DNA from: Anaerolineaceae bacterium | Lineage (GTDB): Bacteria; Chloroflexota; Anaerolineae; Anaerolineales; Anaerolineaceae | DNA: 23,206 nucleotides | Assembly (NCBI GenBank): GCA_003446605.1 | Contig: DMDF01000179.1 | Span: 1-23,206 of the forward strand | Direction of reading: 5' to 3' | Notes under the pieces: model-generated | Databases searched by the model: none | Told to the model about the DNA's origin: nothing | The model's input: only the letters and a program-made list of their open reading frames with translations | Shown: positions 14,701-22,282 of the stretch, piece after piece | Layout of the letters: each line of letters begins with the position of its first letter | Numbering within the stretch: position 1 is the first letter of the stretch | Position numbers and translations under genes: made by a program

Positions 14701-15465
14701 CTAAAAGCTTGCGGATCGCCACCAGGAGTAGTAATCTTTGATCAATTCTTCCTGGTTTGGGATGGGATAATAGAGTATGTCTTTTTCGTTCCCCACAAAA
14801 ATACCATTCTTGATCGTACGATAGGGAAGCCCTCCAACCGGGGTACGATCAACCATCTTGGTATGAACATATTTCGTGCGCAGTTCGATCAGACAATCCC
14901 GCAAGTGGTGGATATTATCGTAAGGAAGATTCCCTATATCACCATTTTGAGGATCATCAGCAAGTGCGCCTAATTTTAATTCCGCAAAACACACAGCAGG
15001 TACTTTCACCAGGGAGGTGGGATTGCGGACGATCAATTCATAGAAAGCTTCGGGATCCAGTGTGCTGGCAACCAGTGGGTTGACAGGAGCAATTTCACGA
15101 TACAGGTGCATACCATCATCTGTCTGTGGCAGCTCTTTGCTTTTCTCAAGACCCAACGTTCTACCATCCTGCGTTACAAGGTACAATTTTTGCAGAGTTT
15201 TCAACGGGATGCGTTCCAACACACGGTATACTGAAATATAGATTGATCTTTTGGGTGTACCATCTTCGTGAGGATTACATCGCTTGAGAGCTTCGTCAAT
15301 CTGAAATTCGTCCATACGGAAATCGGGATCGATTTCAAAAAAAATCGCTTGCCCTCGCGATTTTTTCATGGAACCAACTGCATAATAGACACCGAACTCT
15401 TCTGGGGTTAACATAGACGCAATAAGCGCCTCTGGTAAGAGAGACAGATATAAATGTTTCATCAT
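14701..15465 (-). CDS. Conserved-looking hypothetical protein, 254 aa
   Basis: I do not recognise a family. The protein is soluble, with no signal peptide or membrane segments, rich in Tyr, Pro and acidic residues. Notable stretches are LTPEEFGVYYAVGSMKKSRG, RSIYISVYRVLERIPL, LYLVTQDGRTLGL, VPAVCFAELKLGALADDP and a C-terminal KDYYSWWRSASF. AAGGAGG with five-base spacing strongly supports the ATG at 15465. Codon use resembles its neighbours, so it is a real gene. It lies upstream of hppA in the same direction with an 84-base gap and may be co-transcribed, although hppA has its own strong ribosome site. FAELKLGAL-type text and the sulfur-poor, acidic composition give no clear function. Confidence 0.75.
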   Translation of the reverse strand: MMKHLYLSLLPEALIASMLTPEEFGVYYAVGSMKKSRGQAIFFEIDPDFRMDEFQIDEALKRCNPHEDGTPKRSIYISVYRVLERIPLKTLQKLYLVTQDGRTLGLEKSKELPQTDDGMHLYREIAPVNPLVASTLDPEAFYELIVRNPTSLVKVPAVCFAELKLGALADDPQNGDIGNLPYDNIHHLRDCLIELRTKYVHTKMVDRTPVGGLPYRTIKNGIFVGNEKDILYYPIPNQEELIKDYYSWWRSASF

Positions 15466-15491
15466 ACTGACCTCCTTAAAAATTAAAGAAA

Positions 15492-15521
15492 TTGACTAAT
15501 TCTAATACAGTATAGTATTAA
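15492..15521 (+). promoter_or_regulatory. Candidate promoter with palindrome between two divergent genes
   Basis: TTGACT (15492-15497) and TATTAA (15516-15521) are 18 bases apart on the plus strand, ahead of the flavoprotein gene. Overlapping it is TAATAC-AGTATA-GTATTA (15503-15520), a palindrome matching at seven of nine pairs, which reads TATACT on the minus strand and could serve the divergent 254-aa gene. A shared operator is possible. Confidence 0.4.
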
Positions 15522-15565
15522 TTGCGAATAAATAGAAAAAATTACAAGAAGAGAGGGAATTTTTC

Positions 15566-16777
15566 ATGCGTATCGGAATCATCGGAGCAGGTGCAGCAGG
15601 TATAGCATCTGCTATTCGAGCTCATCAATTAGGTGCACAGGTTCATCTGGTTGATGCCAATGCAGAACCGGGAAAAAAGTTAAGCGCGACGGGGAGTGGA
15701 CGCTGCAATATTTCCAATCGAGCAGCTAAAGCAGATACTTATTTCACAGATGACCATACAGCCTTGCAACGTTGCTTTGAACGACTTCCCAATGCGACTG
15801 TATGCGAATTTTTGGCATCTCTGGGCATTCCCACCACTTCCAGTGAGGATGGATGGGTCTATCCGCTTTCTTACTCCGCATCAAACGTGGTAGGAATATT
15901 GGTGGATAACTTGGCAGGAATTCTGTATTCACCTCACACCCTCATCACCCAGATTAAGAAGGAGAGCGATGGATTTATCCTTTCCACAGATGAAAAACTA
16001 CTTTCCCCAGTATTTGATGCCGTTATCGTTGCGGGTGGCAGCCCGGCAAATCCACAACTGGGGGCGCGTAACAATCTTTACACACAAATCCGCGAATTAG
16101 GGCACACCATCTTTGAAGTTAGACCAGCTTTAACCCCGCTCGAAACAGATACCAGGCTTTTCCACAAACTGCAAGGGGTCCGCATGGATATTGGGATCGA
16201 CCTGCTTTATAACGAAAAAAGCATCGTTCACAATACAGGCAATATCATCTTCACCAAATGGGGGCTGAATGGTCCAGGAGTTATGGATATCAGCCACATG
16301 GTATCCCCACAACAAATCGAATCCTATTCCCTACGGATCAATTTTTTACCTACTCACTTTCAAGATATTAAAAACAACCTGCAAGATCCCGCGTTGATCA
16401 ACCTGTCGCTGCTCTCCCATCTGAACGCATTCCTCCCGAGCAAGGTATCGCTGTTCTTACTGCAACAAGCAAATCTCATAAGCACAACTACCAGCCAGGA
16501 ACTTTCTGCGCAACAACGTTCCATGTTGTTGGATACTATCCAAAACCAGGTGGTTCAACTGCGTGCTGTGCGCGGGTTTCAGCATGCACAAGCGTCAACC
16601 GGCGGGGTTCCGCTGGCAGAAATTGAATCCCGCTCCATGGAATCTCGCATTTGCAGTGGTCTGTTTTTTGCAGGTGAAATCGTGAACGTGTTAGGACCGT
16701 GTGGGGGGTACAATCTGCATTGGGCATTTATGTCCGGACTGATTGCTGCGGAGGGAGCAGCACTTCGTTCGCTATAA
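15566..16777 (+). CDS. HI0933/YhiN-family FAD-dependent oxidoreductase
   Basis: 403 residues. The N-terminal FAD dinucleotide fold reads MRIGIIGAGAAGIASAI (G7-x-G9-x2-G12) with an acidic VDAN at the end of the second strand. The HI0933 hallmark follows: PGKKLSATGSGRCNISN. The C-terminal FAD-closing block contains ASTGGVPLAEIESRSMES, then GLFFAGEIVNVLGPCGGYNLHWAF. In most relatives the latter reads GE-xxD-xxG-xTGGYNLQxA, so this copy has VNVLGPCGGYN, a variation near the flavin. The family contains BaiN-type flavoproteins linked to bile-acid dehydroxylation, but most members have no assigned substrate. GAGAGGG precedes the ATG. The stop is only two bases from the stop of the convergent gene at 16780. 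Confidence 0.88.
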   Translation: MRIGIIGAGAAGIASAIRAHQLGAQVHLVDANAEPGKKLSATGSGRCNISNRAAKADTYFTDDHTALQRCFERLPNATVCEFLASLGIPTTSSEDGWVYPLSYSASNVVGILVDNLAGILYSPHTLITQIKKESDGFILSTDEKLLSPVFDAVIVAGGSPANPQLGARNNLYTQIRELGHTIFEVRPALTPLETDTRLFHKLQGVRMDIGIDLLYNEKSIVHNTGNIIFTKWGLNGPGVMDISHMVSPQQIESYSLRINFLPTHFQDIKNNLQDPALINLSLLSHLNAFLPSKVSLFLLQQANLISTTTSQELSAQQRSMLLDTIQNQVVQLRAVRGFQHAQASTGGVPLAEIESRSMESRICSGLFFAGEIVNVLGPCGGYNLHWAFMSGLIAAEGAALRSL

Positions 16778-16779
16778 CG

Positions 16780-17367
16780 CTAGAAGAGAATGGGCAGAAA
16801 TTCACGGTGTACCAACCGGTAATGGGGATCATATTTTTGGTGGTAGATCTCAGAATGATGAACAGGCGGGTATTTATTATCAATCAACCATTTATGATAC
16901 CCATCCACTTCGAGCGGGTTGTATTTGGGTATTTTCCGGCTTTTACAGAGCCGATAAAAAGTGTCCATTGCGGCAGATAAGTTTTCCACGCTCCCAACTT
17001 CTTTTTCAGCGATCTCCGCCGTCCATATACACAATGTTGAAAGCTGGTCGATATCTTTTTTCTTAGATTTATATGCTGCCAGGTGGATGCGCATGATCTT
17101 CCCCTCAGGATGAATGGATTCCCATAACGGCTGCGCGGAATTCTCTTTCACCTGATCAAATTCCTCAAGCAAATCCTCTTCAAATTCGCTTATGGATGAG
17201 CGCATGATATGAGCAGATCCAAATACGCCCTGATAAAACAGTTTATAGACATCCTGAATTTCCATTTGGTGATAGAAACGGAAATGACTCACCAGGAAAT
17301 TAAAAATATCCTGCTGAGATTTCCATATATTGCCGACCCGGTAACAACCCAGTTTGATCTGCATCAT
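16780..17367 (-). CDS. Hypothetical protein, 195 aa
   Basis: No family recognised with confidence. It is soluble and rich in aromatic, histidine and charged residues. Core features: MEIQDVYKLFYQGVFGSAHI, then EEDLLEEFDQV, WESIHPEGKIMRIHLAAYKSKKKD and the C-terminal KYPPVHHSEIYHQKYDPHYR followed by LVHREFLPILF. The YKL-YQG-FGSAH-block with later E-RIHL and H-YR clusters looks like a conserved active site, possibly metal-binding, but that is inference only. The ATG at 17367 overlaps the stop of an upstream small coding region in the ATGA arrangement. An internal ATG (MEIQDV, about residue 35) is an alternative start. It converges on the flavoprotein gene with a two-base gap, and no terminator is seen between them. 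Confidence 0.75.
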   Translation of the reverse strand: MMQIKLGCYRVGNIWKSQQDIFNFLVSHFRFYHQMEIQDVYKLFYQGVFGSAHIMRSSISEFEEDLLEEFDQVKENSAQPLWESIHPEGKIMRIHLAAYKSKKKDIDQLSTLCIWTAEIAEKEVGSVENLSAAMDTFYRLCKSRKIPKYNPLEVDGYHKWLIDNKYPPVHHSEIYHQKYDPHYRLVHREFLPILF

Positions 17368-17569
17368 TCCGCCAAATCATCAATAAGTTTAACAGCAGCT
17401 CCCCTTGTGGGAACTGCATTAACACACAGGATTCTTTTTTCTATCGGCACCCCAACCTCAGATCTTGTCATTCCTTTTACCAGCCAGGGACTGCTGCTCA
17501 TTTATCATCTTCTTTCGTTGATCCTTCCCTAAAAATGGATTTTTCGTATTATCAAAAATCTGTACTCAT
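17364..17569 (-). pseudogene. Small coding region, apparently broken by two homopolymer frameshifts
   Basis: An uninterrupted frame from ATG at 17501 to TGA at 17364 encodes 45 residues (MSSSPWLVKGMTRSEVGVPI, then EKRILCVNAVPTRGAAVKLI, DDLAE) and overlaps the next ATG as ATGA. If one base is dropped from the five-base run at 17554-17558 and one from the four-base run at 17475-17478, a single 67-residue frame appears from an ATG at 17569: MSTDFDNTKNPFLGKDQRKK, MINEQQSLAGKGMTRSEVGV and on to DDLAE. A GGGAAAGG tract sits next to that ATG. The protein-like composition in both frames and homopolymer location suggest a real small gene disrupted by mutation or sequencing error. Not recognised; chance remains possible. 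Confidence 0.4.
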
Positions 17570-17605
17570 CCTTTCCCAATAATTGAAAATGATTCTTCCT
17601 TCATT

Positions 17606-18850
17606 TTAATCTTTAATTTGTTTTTTCGTCGTTGGGGTCCACGATGCCATCAATATTGCTGCCACCAATGCTGTTGCTCCTCCGAACAAAAACGGAGCAG
17701 AAGGTCCAAACCCCTCCCAGGTGCCAACGCCCTGCCATAGAACACCGGCGATCAAGGATGCCGGGAAATCGAGAATGCCAATGATGCCATTGTACGTGCC
17801 ATAAGCGGTTCCACGCAGCTCTTCAGGGACAATATCAGCGACCATGGCTTTGATGGTCCCATAGGTCAAACCATAATAGAGACCATAGATAATGTAGAAA
17901 ACAACGATGTGCCAGATTTCTTGTGCCAATCCAAAACCGAAGTACACACCTGCATATATCAGCCAGCCAATCACGATCATCTTCTTCCTACCGACTTTGT
18001 CCGATAGAATGCCCGCCGGTGTTGAGATGAGCGTATACACCAGGTTGAAAACAATCAACATAATCAGGATACCGAGCACGCTTACGCCCCTCTCCTGAGC
18101 GCGTAACGTCAGGAATGCGTCTGATGAATTACCAATATCAAACAGAGAGACGATCAGCATAAAAGCTATGAAATCCTTTCCCAACGCCTTCATACTGATC
18201 TTAGGAAGCGTATGTTCTTCCTTCGATTTCACTTCTTTCGTACCAATAATCAGGGAAAGCACCGCTAAAAAGGCTGGTACAAGGCTCAATAAAACGATCA
18301 GTCGAAATGTACTGACCGTTAATAAGCCGGATGAACGTTGTGTAAGCCACACCACCAGGGCAGCAATTACCAACCCTAAAACCGCCCCCAAGGTATCTGC
18401 CGCTCGATGAAATCCGAATGCCAGTCCACGCTGTTTTTCCTCGATCGAATCAGCCACCAATGCATCCCGTGGAGCAGTGCGTATACCCTTCCCGACCCGG
18501 TCTGCCCAGCGGATGGCTGCCACAGCGCCCCAGCTGTTGGCAAAATAGAAGAAAGGCTTCGCAAGAGCCGAGATGCCATATCCCAGTACCGCCAGCCATT
18601 TCCGCGTTTTCAATTTATCCGAAAGCCAACCGGAAATCATTTTGAGGAGGCTGGCAGTAGCCTCTGCTACCCCTTCGATCAACCCGATTAGATTGGTTTT
18701 AACCCCCAGCACATTAGAAAGAAAAAGCGGCAAAATATTAATGACCATTTCACTGGAAATATCCATAAAGAAACTGGTCAGGCTAACTGCCAAAATATTA
18801 CGTGGTAAATCTCGTAAACGGACTCGGGATTCGGTGTTTTTTTCTGTCAT
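17606..18850 (-). CDS. Major facilitator superfamily transporter, substrate unknown
   Basis: 414 residues with about twelve membrane segments in two halves. MFS loop signatures: SGWLSDKLKTRKWLAVLGYG in the N-half and GILSDKVGRKKMIVIGWLIY in the C-half. Other features: SFFMDISSEMVINILPLFLS at the first membrane segment, RWADRVGKGIRTAPRDALVA and GFHRAADTLGAVLG, and PEELRGTAYGTYNGIIGI. This pattern (DISSEM, RxGKGIRxAPRDAL, FGFHRAxDTxGA) belongs to a group of bacterial and archaeal MFS permeases of unassigned substrate, some labelled drug or metabolite exporters. I chose the ATG at 18850 because GAGGAGC precedes it; a longer frame to 18898 adds 16 residues without support. No neighbouring biosynthetic gene tells the cargo. 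Confidence 0.88.
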   Translation of the reverse strand: MTEKNTESRVRLRDLPRNILAVSLTSFFMDISSEMVINILPLFLSNVLGVKTNLIGLIEGVAEATASLLKMISGWLSDKLKTRKWLAVLGYGISALAKPFFYFANSWGAVAAIRWADRVGKGIRTAPRDALVADSIEEKQRGLAFGFHRAADTLGAVLGLVIAALVVWLTQRSSGLLTVSTFRLIVLLSLVPAFLAVLSLIIGTKEVKSKEEHTLPKISMKALGKDFIAFMLIVSLFDIGNSSDAFLTLRAQERGVSVLGILIMLIVFNLVYTLISTPAGILSDKVGRKKMIVIGWLIYAGVYFGFGLAQEIWHIVVFYIIYGLYYGLTYGTIKAMVADIVPEELRGTAYGTYNGIIGILDFPASLIAGVLWQGVGTWEGFGPSAPFLFGGATALVAAILMASWTPTTKKQIKD

Positions 18851-19119
18851 GATAATGCTCCTCAGATTCTCAAGATAAAATAGCGACTCATGTATCAATT
18901 CTCAAAACCAATCATCCAATCAAGATAGTGCATCAGACATTACAGCACTTTTTAATATTAAGAAGGCAAAAAACCATTATAAAAAGCGGCGCCTTCCACA
19001 AATCCGGAAGATATATTCAAGATAATAGAAGTATAAAATCTTTCGATATGGCTGCCCGCAAGGGTTTCCGACATTATATAATTGATTAATATTAAAGTAA
19101 ATTTTGGAAGGAAAATGAA

Positions 19120-19497
19120 ATGAAATTAATTATTCGTTGGTTATTTACATCTTTGGCTCTTTTTTTGGCAGCTTATTTGGTCCCCGGTATCACAGTTGAT
19201 GGGACAGAAGCATGGAAAGTGTATGCCGTCATGGCAATCATCCTGGGATTGGTGAACGCAGTCATTCGACCGATTCTGAAGGTGCTTTCCTGTCCATTGA
19301 TCGTCCTTACATTGGGATTGTTCACCATTATCGTTAACGCAGCTTCTTTCATGCTGGCGAGCAATATTGCCGAAAGCTGGTTCCATGTAGGTTTCCACGT
19401 TGAAAATTTCTGGGATGCATTGCTGGGTTCTCTGATTGTGAGCGCAGTCTCCATCGTTTTGAACACTTTCGTGTCAGACGACAAAATCAAAGCGTAG
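19120..19497 (+). CDS. Phage-holin-family-4 (YvlD-like) small membrane protein
   Basis: 125 residues with four hydrophobic segments. The family text is clear: KLIIRWLFTSLALFLAAYLV then PGITVDG, a second segment with AIILGLVNAVIRPILKVLSC, PLIVLTLGLFTIIVNAASFM and a C-terminal LIVSAVSIVLNTFVSDD. This is the PF04020 type, widespread in bacterial chromosomes and named for phage holins, but with no known lytic role; a membrane-stress or envelope role is suspected from YvlD. Ribosome site GGAAGG upstream of ATG. No other phage gene lies nearby, so it does not signal a prophage. Its stop is two bases from the stop of the convergent C39-like gene. Confidence 0.88.
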   Translation: MKLIIRWLFTSLALFLAAYLVPGITVDGTEAWKVYAVMAIILGLVNAVIRPILKVLSCPLIVLTLGLFTIIVNAASFMLASNIAESWFHVGFHVENFWDALLGSLIVSAVSIVLNTFVSDDKIKA

Positions 19498-19499
19498 CA

Positions 19500-20336
19500 T
19501 CAATCAGATTGTAGATACACTACCATATTCCCGAGCACTTTCCAGGAATTGAGAAAGTATTCGGTGGGAATATCATAGAATTTTCCGTTGTTCATGTAAC
19601 GGATGGTTTCTTCGGAATAGCCTGTTACGATGACAACATGTTCATACGCTGCAACCATGGTGGTGTTGCCCCGTGCATCGGTATATTCGTAGGGCACACC
19701 ACCTACCACATTCCCAATCACCCATGCAATAACCGGACGATCGGCAGCCACCTCTGCCTTGAGCTGATCTATTGTAAAATCTTTCACCCCCCAAGCATTC
19801 ATTGCATACTGCTCACGCAGCACCTGTGCAACAGGAGCTGCGTGCACACCATACGCATAGGGAGGCACCTGTCCCCAGGGTCCTTCCACACTACCCACGA
19901 AGCCCAAATCTGGGTTATCAGATTGGGGAAGCTGGTATTGGAAATTGAATTCGTTGATCTCAACCCCAAAATAACGCGCCCAATCCATAGCAGCGGAAGC
20001 TTCACATCCGATCGAGAAATATTGCCGGTGACCCCAAATATTGTAAATGTAATGTTCGGCAGGGAGTTGCTGGGGATCTGATGCTTCTCCAGCAGGCGGA
20101 TCGGCGGGAATTTCCTGCGTAATCTCTACAGAATGAATATTTTGTTCCGCATCCACCTGACCAACCAGTGAGGGAGTTTGCGCCAGATCATCTTCCAGCG
20201 CTGCTAATGTCGCAGCCACCTGTTCCTCAATAGAAAGGGTGGGAGATAAGTCATTCGCATGGATCATATTCGTTGAGCAACTTTGCAGAAGGATCATTCC
20301 CGACAAAAGGCATATTAAAAAGTCCATACGTTTCAT
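19500..20336 (-). CDS. C39-like cysteine peptidase lipoprotein
   Basis: 278 residues. The signal peptide ends in LLQSC (C20), a lipobox, so the protein should be anchored outside the membrane. A low-complexity acidic linker, about residues 30-95 (Ala, Glu, Pro, Gln), leads to a papain-like C39_2 domain: FSIGCEASAAMDWARYFGV with the likely catalytic Cys111, VIAWVIGNVVGG, and EHVVIVTGYSEE with the likely catalytic His233. An Asn in FLNSW (N263) may complete the site. Such proteins are peptidases or transglutaminase-like enzymes acting on extracytoplasmic proteins. Unlike the C39 domains of bacteriocin transporters, it has no ABC part. GAGGAAG lies upstream of the ATG. No substrate is evident from the neighbours. 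Confidence 0.85.
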   Translation of the reverse strand: MKRMDFLICLLSGMILLQSCSTNMIHANDLSPTLSIEEQVAATLAALEDDLAQTPSLVGQVDAEQNIHSVEITQEIPADPPAGEASDPQQLPAEHYIYNIWGHRQYFSIGCEASAAMDWARYFGVEINEFNFQYQLPQSDNPDLGFVGSVEGPWGQVPPYAYGVHAAPVAQVLREQYAMNAWGVKDFTIDQLKAEVAADRPVIAWVIGNVVGGVPYEYTDARGNTTMVAAYEHVVIVTGYSEETIRYMNNGKFYDIPTEYFLNSWKVLGNMVVYLQSD

Positions 20337-20470
20337 GAAAGTTATCTTCCTCGGTAATTCAGTTCATACCCTTCCGGCATGCACAGCACTATGTACATAC
20401 ATCAATTTTAGTGCGCAATGGCTAGATTAGGACAGATCCCATCCTAAAATATGCATAATAAAGACTCCGG

Positions 20471-20497
20471 TCAAACAAAAACCAGGATCCCTGGCTC
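20471..20497 (-). terminator. Terminator after the GPH-type symporter
   Basis: On the minus strand AGCCAGG-GAT-CCTGGTT forms a 7-bp stem (one G-T pair) followed by TTTTTGTTT. A wider pairing AAACCAGG/CCTGGTTT (20510-20517 with 20479-20486) is an alternative fold. It is about 60 bases beyond the stop of the symporter gene. Confidence 0.7.
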
Positions 20498-20556
20498 CAT
20501 CAACACACCTGGTTTGAAGTGATAATTTGTTTTCCGTGACATTTCGACAGTGAGAA

Positions 20557-21930
20557 TCATTCTTCAGGAATGGTTTCTTTTTTTCCTTCAGCGCGTTGCT
20601 TTTTCAATTTCCCCAGGATTGCATTGAACTCATTGCGTTCCAATGGATAGCGCAGTGCAAACACAATTCCAACAATCAGGAAAACAGCCGGTACGGGACC
20701 AATCAGAAAGCGAATACCGTTCAGTGCAGATTGCGGTTGGGTGGAGGAATTAGGAATATAGCCAGTAAATTCCAGAACAAATGCAGTTAGAGGAATAGCG
20801 ATGGAAGAAGCGACTTTCGCCATCAAGGTTACTAATGAATAGAAGACACCCTCATGGCGCTCCCCTGTATTCAATTCTCCATATTCGATGGCATCCGGTA
20901 TCATAGCCCAGGGTAAAACATGCGCCGCTGATACACCAACTCCAGCGACCACACATAAAGCCATTACCCACCCGATCGGGGTAGAAGAAGTAAGGCTCAT
21001 AAGTAGAATTTGCGCCACAGCCCAGAAGGAGATACCCAAAGCATAGGCTTTTCTTTTATCCAATTTTTTCGAGACCCAGTTCCACAGGGGAAGAGCGATG
21101 ATGGCGGTAATGAAAATCAACCCCATCAGAATATCGCTCATAGATTCCTTGAGTAAAACATATTTCACATAATACAACAGCACGGTCTGCACCACATTCA
21201 TTGAAGTCCATGTTGCCAGATATACCACTGCGCCCAGCACAAATGGTCGATTTTTTAAAGCCACTTTGATCGAATTTAAAATATTGGGTTTTTCATACGG
21301 TATGAGGTTTGGGGTCTCACGGGTTTTAAAGAAAATTAAGAAAAGCGGGATGGCGCTTAATGCTCCAAAAATAAGTCCCATGCGCTGAACATTGGACGCA
21401 TTTTCTGGAGAAAAACTTCCCACCACCATTAAGGGGATGGTAAAGGCAATCAACCCACCCATGATGTTAAAAACCATGCGGTATGAGGTAAGCGATGTCC
21501 TTTCATCGTAATCATCCGTCAATTCTGGTGTGAGGGCGAAATATGGCATGAAAACAAAAGTTTGCGCAGCATCATAGAGCACATACGCAAGTGTGTAATA
21601 TACAGCCAGAGCTGTTTGGTCTACAAAGGCGGGCTTGTACCATAGCATTGCAAAGGTGATCGCAAATGGCACTGCACCAAATAAAAGAAAAGGACGCCGC
21701 CTACCCCAGCGTGTTTTGGTTCGATCGGAAAAATTACCGATGAGCGGGTCGTTGATGTAATCCCAGGTCCGCCCGATCAAAATGGCAATGCCAGCCGTAG
21801 CTGCCGACATTCCCACAACGTCGGTGAGGAACAACAAAAAATATGCTGCAATGATCGAATTTGTCATACTGTAACCGAAATCACCCGAGCCATATACGAT
21901 CTTTGTCCAGAGAGGTAGTTTCTTTTGCAT
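20557..21930 (-). CDS. GPH-family (MelB-like) sugar:cation symporter
   Basis: 457 residues with about twelve membrane segments. N-terminus LPLWTKIVYGSGDFGYSMTN followed by LLFLTDVVGMSAATAG. The GPH signature stands at about residues 48-77: GRTWDYINDPLIGNFSDRTK followed by TRWGRRRPFLLFG. Later: YFALTPELTDDYDERTSLTS, with YRMVFNIMGG, and ADAIEYGE-like MIPDAIEYGELNTGERHEG. These are the marks of glycoside-pentoside-hexuronide:cation symporters, which take up oligosaccharides, hexuronides or glycosides with Na+ or H+. No glycoside hydrolase or sugar regulator is adjacent, so the sugar is unknown. The ATG at 21930 has AAAGGAAAAATC upstream. A palindrome at 22016-22035 may be its control site. Confidence 0.92.
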   Translation of the reverse strand: MQKKLPLWTKIVYGSGDFGYSMTNSIIAAYFLLFLTDVVGMSAATAGIAILIGRTWDYINDPLIGNFSDRTKTRWGRRRPFLLFGAVPFAITFAMLWYKPAFVDQTALAVYYTLAYVLYDAAQTFVFMPYFALTPELTDDYDERTSLTSYRMVFNIMGGLIAFTIPLMVVGSFSPENASNVQRMGLIFGALSAIPLFLIFFKTRETPNLIPYEKPNILNSIKVALKNRPFVLGAVVYLATWTSMNVVQTVLLYYVKYVLLKESMSDILMGLIFITAIIALPLWNWVSKKLDKRKAYALGISFWAVAQILLMSLTSSTPIGWVMALCVVAGVGVSAAHVLPWAMIPDAIEYGELNTGERHEGVFYSLVTLMAKVASSIAIPLTAFVLEFTGYIPNSSTQPQSALNGIRFLIGPVPAVFLIVGIVFALRYPLERNEFNAILGKLKKQRAEGKKETIPEE

Positions 21931-22015
21931 GATTTTTCCTTTTATTCAAATTATTTTTTAAATATGGGGTCAATTCTAATTAAAAAAGTACTTTTATATT
22001 TGGATTTGTCTGTTA

Positions 22016-22035
22016 AATTTCACAAATGTGAAATT
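22016..22035. promoter_or_regulatory. Perfect palindrome upstream of the GPH symporter gene
   Basis: AATTTCACA-AA-TGTGAAATT, 9-bp arms with a 2-base centre, 86 bases before the symporter ATG. A perfect, AT-flanked palindrome of this length is a plausible operator for a sugar-responsive regulator. The half site TTCACA/TGTGAA has the core of CRP-like sites but in the opposite arrangement. Confidence 0.5.
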
Positions 22036-22075
22036 ATCACTCAGATTTGAAGCCACCTTTGCAGCCCGAAAGAAA

Positions 22076-22166
22076 CCATAATTATGGAAATTGAGGTTGT
22101 TGATCAAATGCCCTCCGAACAATTGCCTCAACGCCTGGCAATGCCCCCAGAATCTGGGGGCATTGC
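22076..22166. repeat. Cluster of three inverted repeats, possible structured RNA
   Basis: Within 91 bases: palindrome CCATAATTATGG (22076-22087); an imperfect hairpin TTGAGGTTGTT (22091-22101) with AACAA-TTG-CCTCAA (22118-22131); and a near-perfect hairpin GCAATGCCCCCAGA (22138-22151) with TCTGGGGGCATTGC (22153-22166). No U-tract follows the last one on either strand. The 352-base gap between the GPH gene and the DUF5317 gene holds no other support for a gene; a 64-residue minus frame through it has no coding character. Confidence 0.6.
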
Positions 22167-22282
22167 TAAAAAAGAAAATGATGTACAAAATATTGGTTAA
22201 TTATAAAGAATATATTTACTTTCTTGTTATTTTTTACATCAATTTACAAGGTTGATTTTGAACGTGTGGGTAATATAAAATA

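Noticed and set aside
19120..19497. Prophage or lysis module, because of the 'phage holin' name
   Set aside because: The PF04020-type protein is a common chromosomal protein; no endolysin, integrase or structural phage gene is near.
22138..22166. Rho-independent terminator
   Set aside because: The stem is strong, but no T-run follows on either strand; the only T-run lies 5' of it on the minus strand.
21994..22188. Minus-strand 64-residue frame
   Set aside because: It runs through the inverted-repeat cluster, has no ribosome site and unbalanced composition (F/N-rich).
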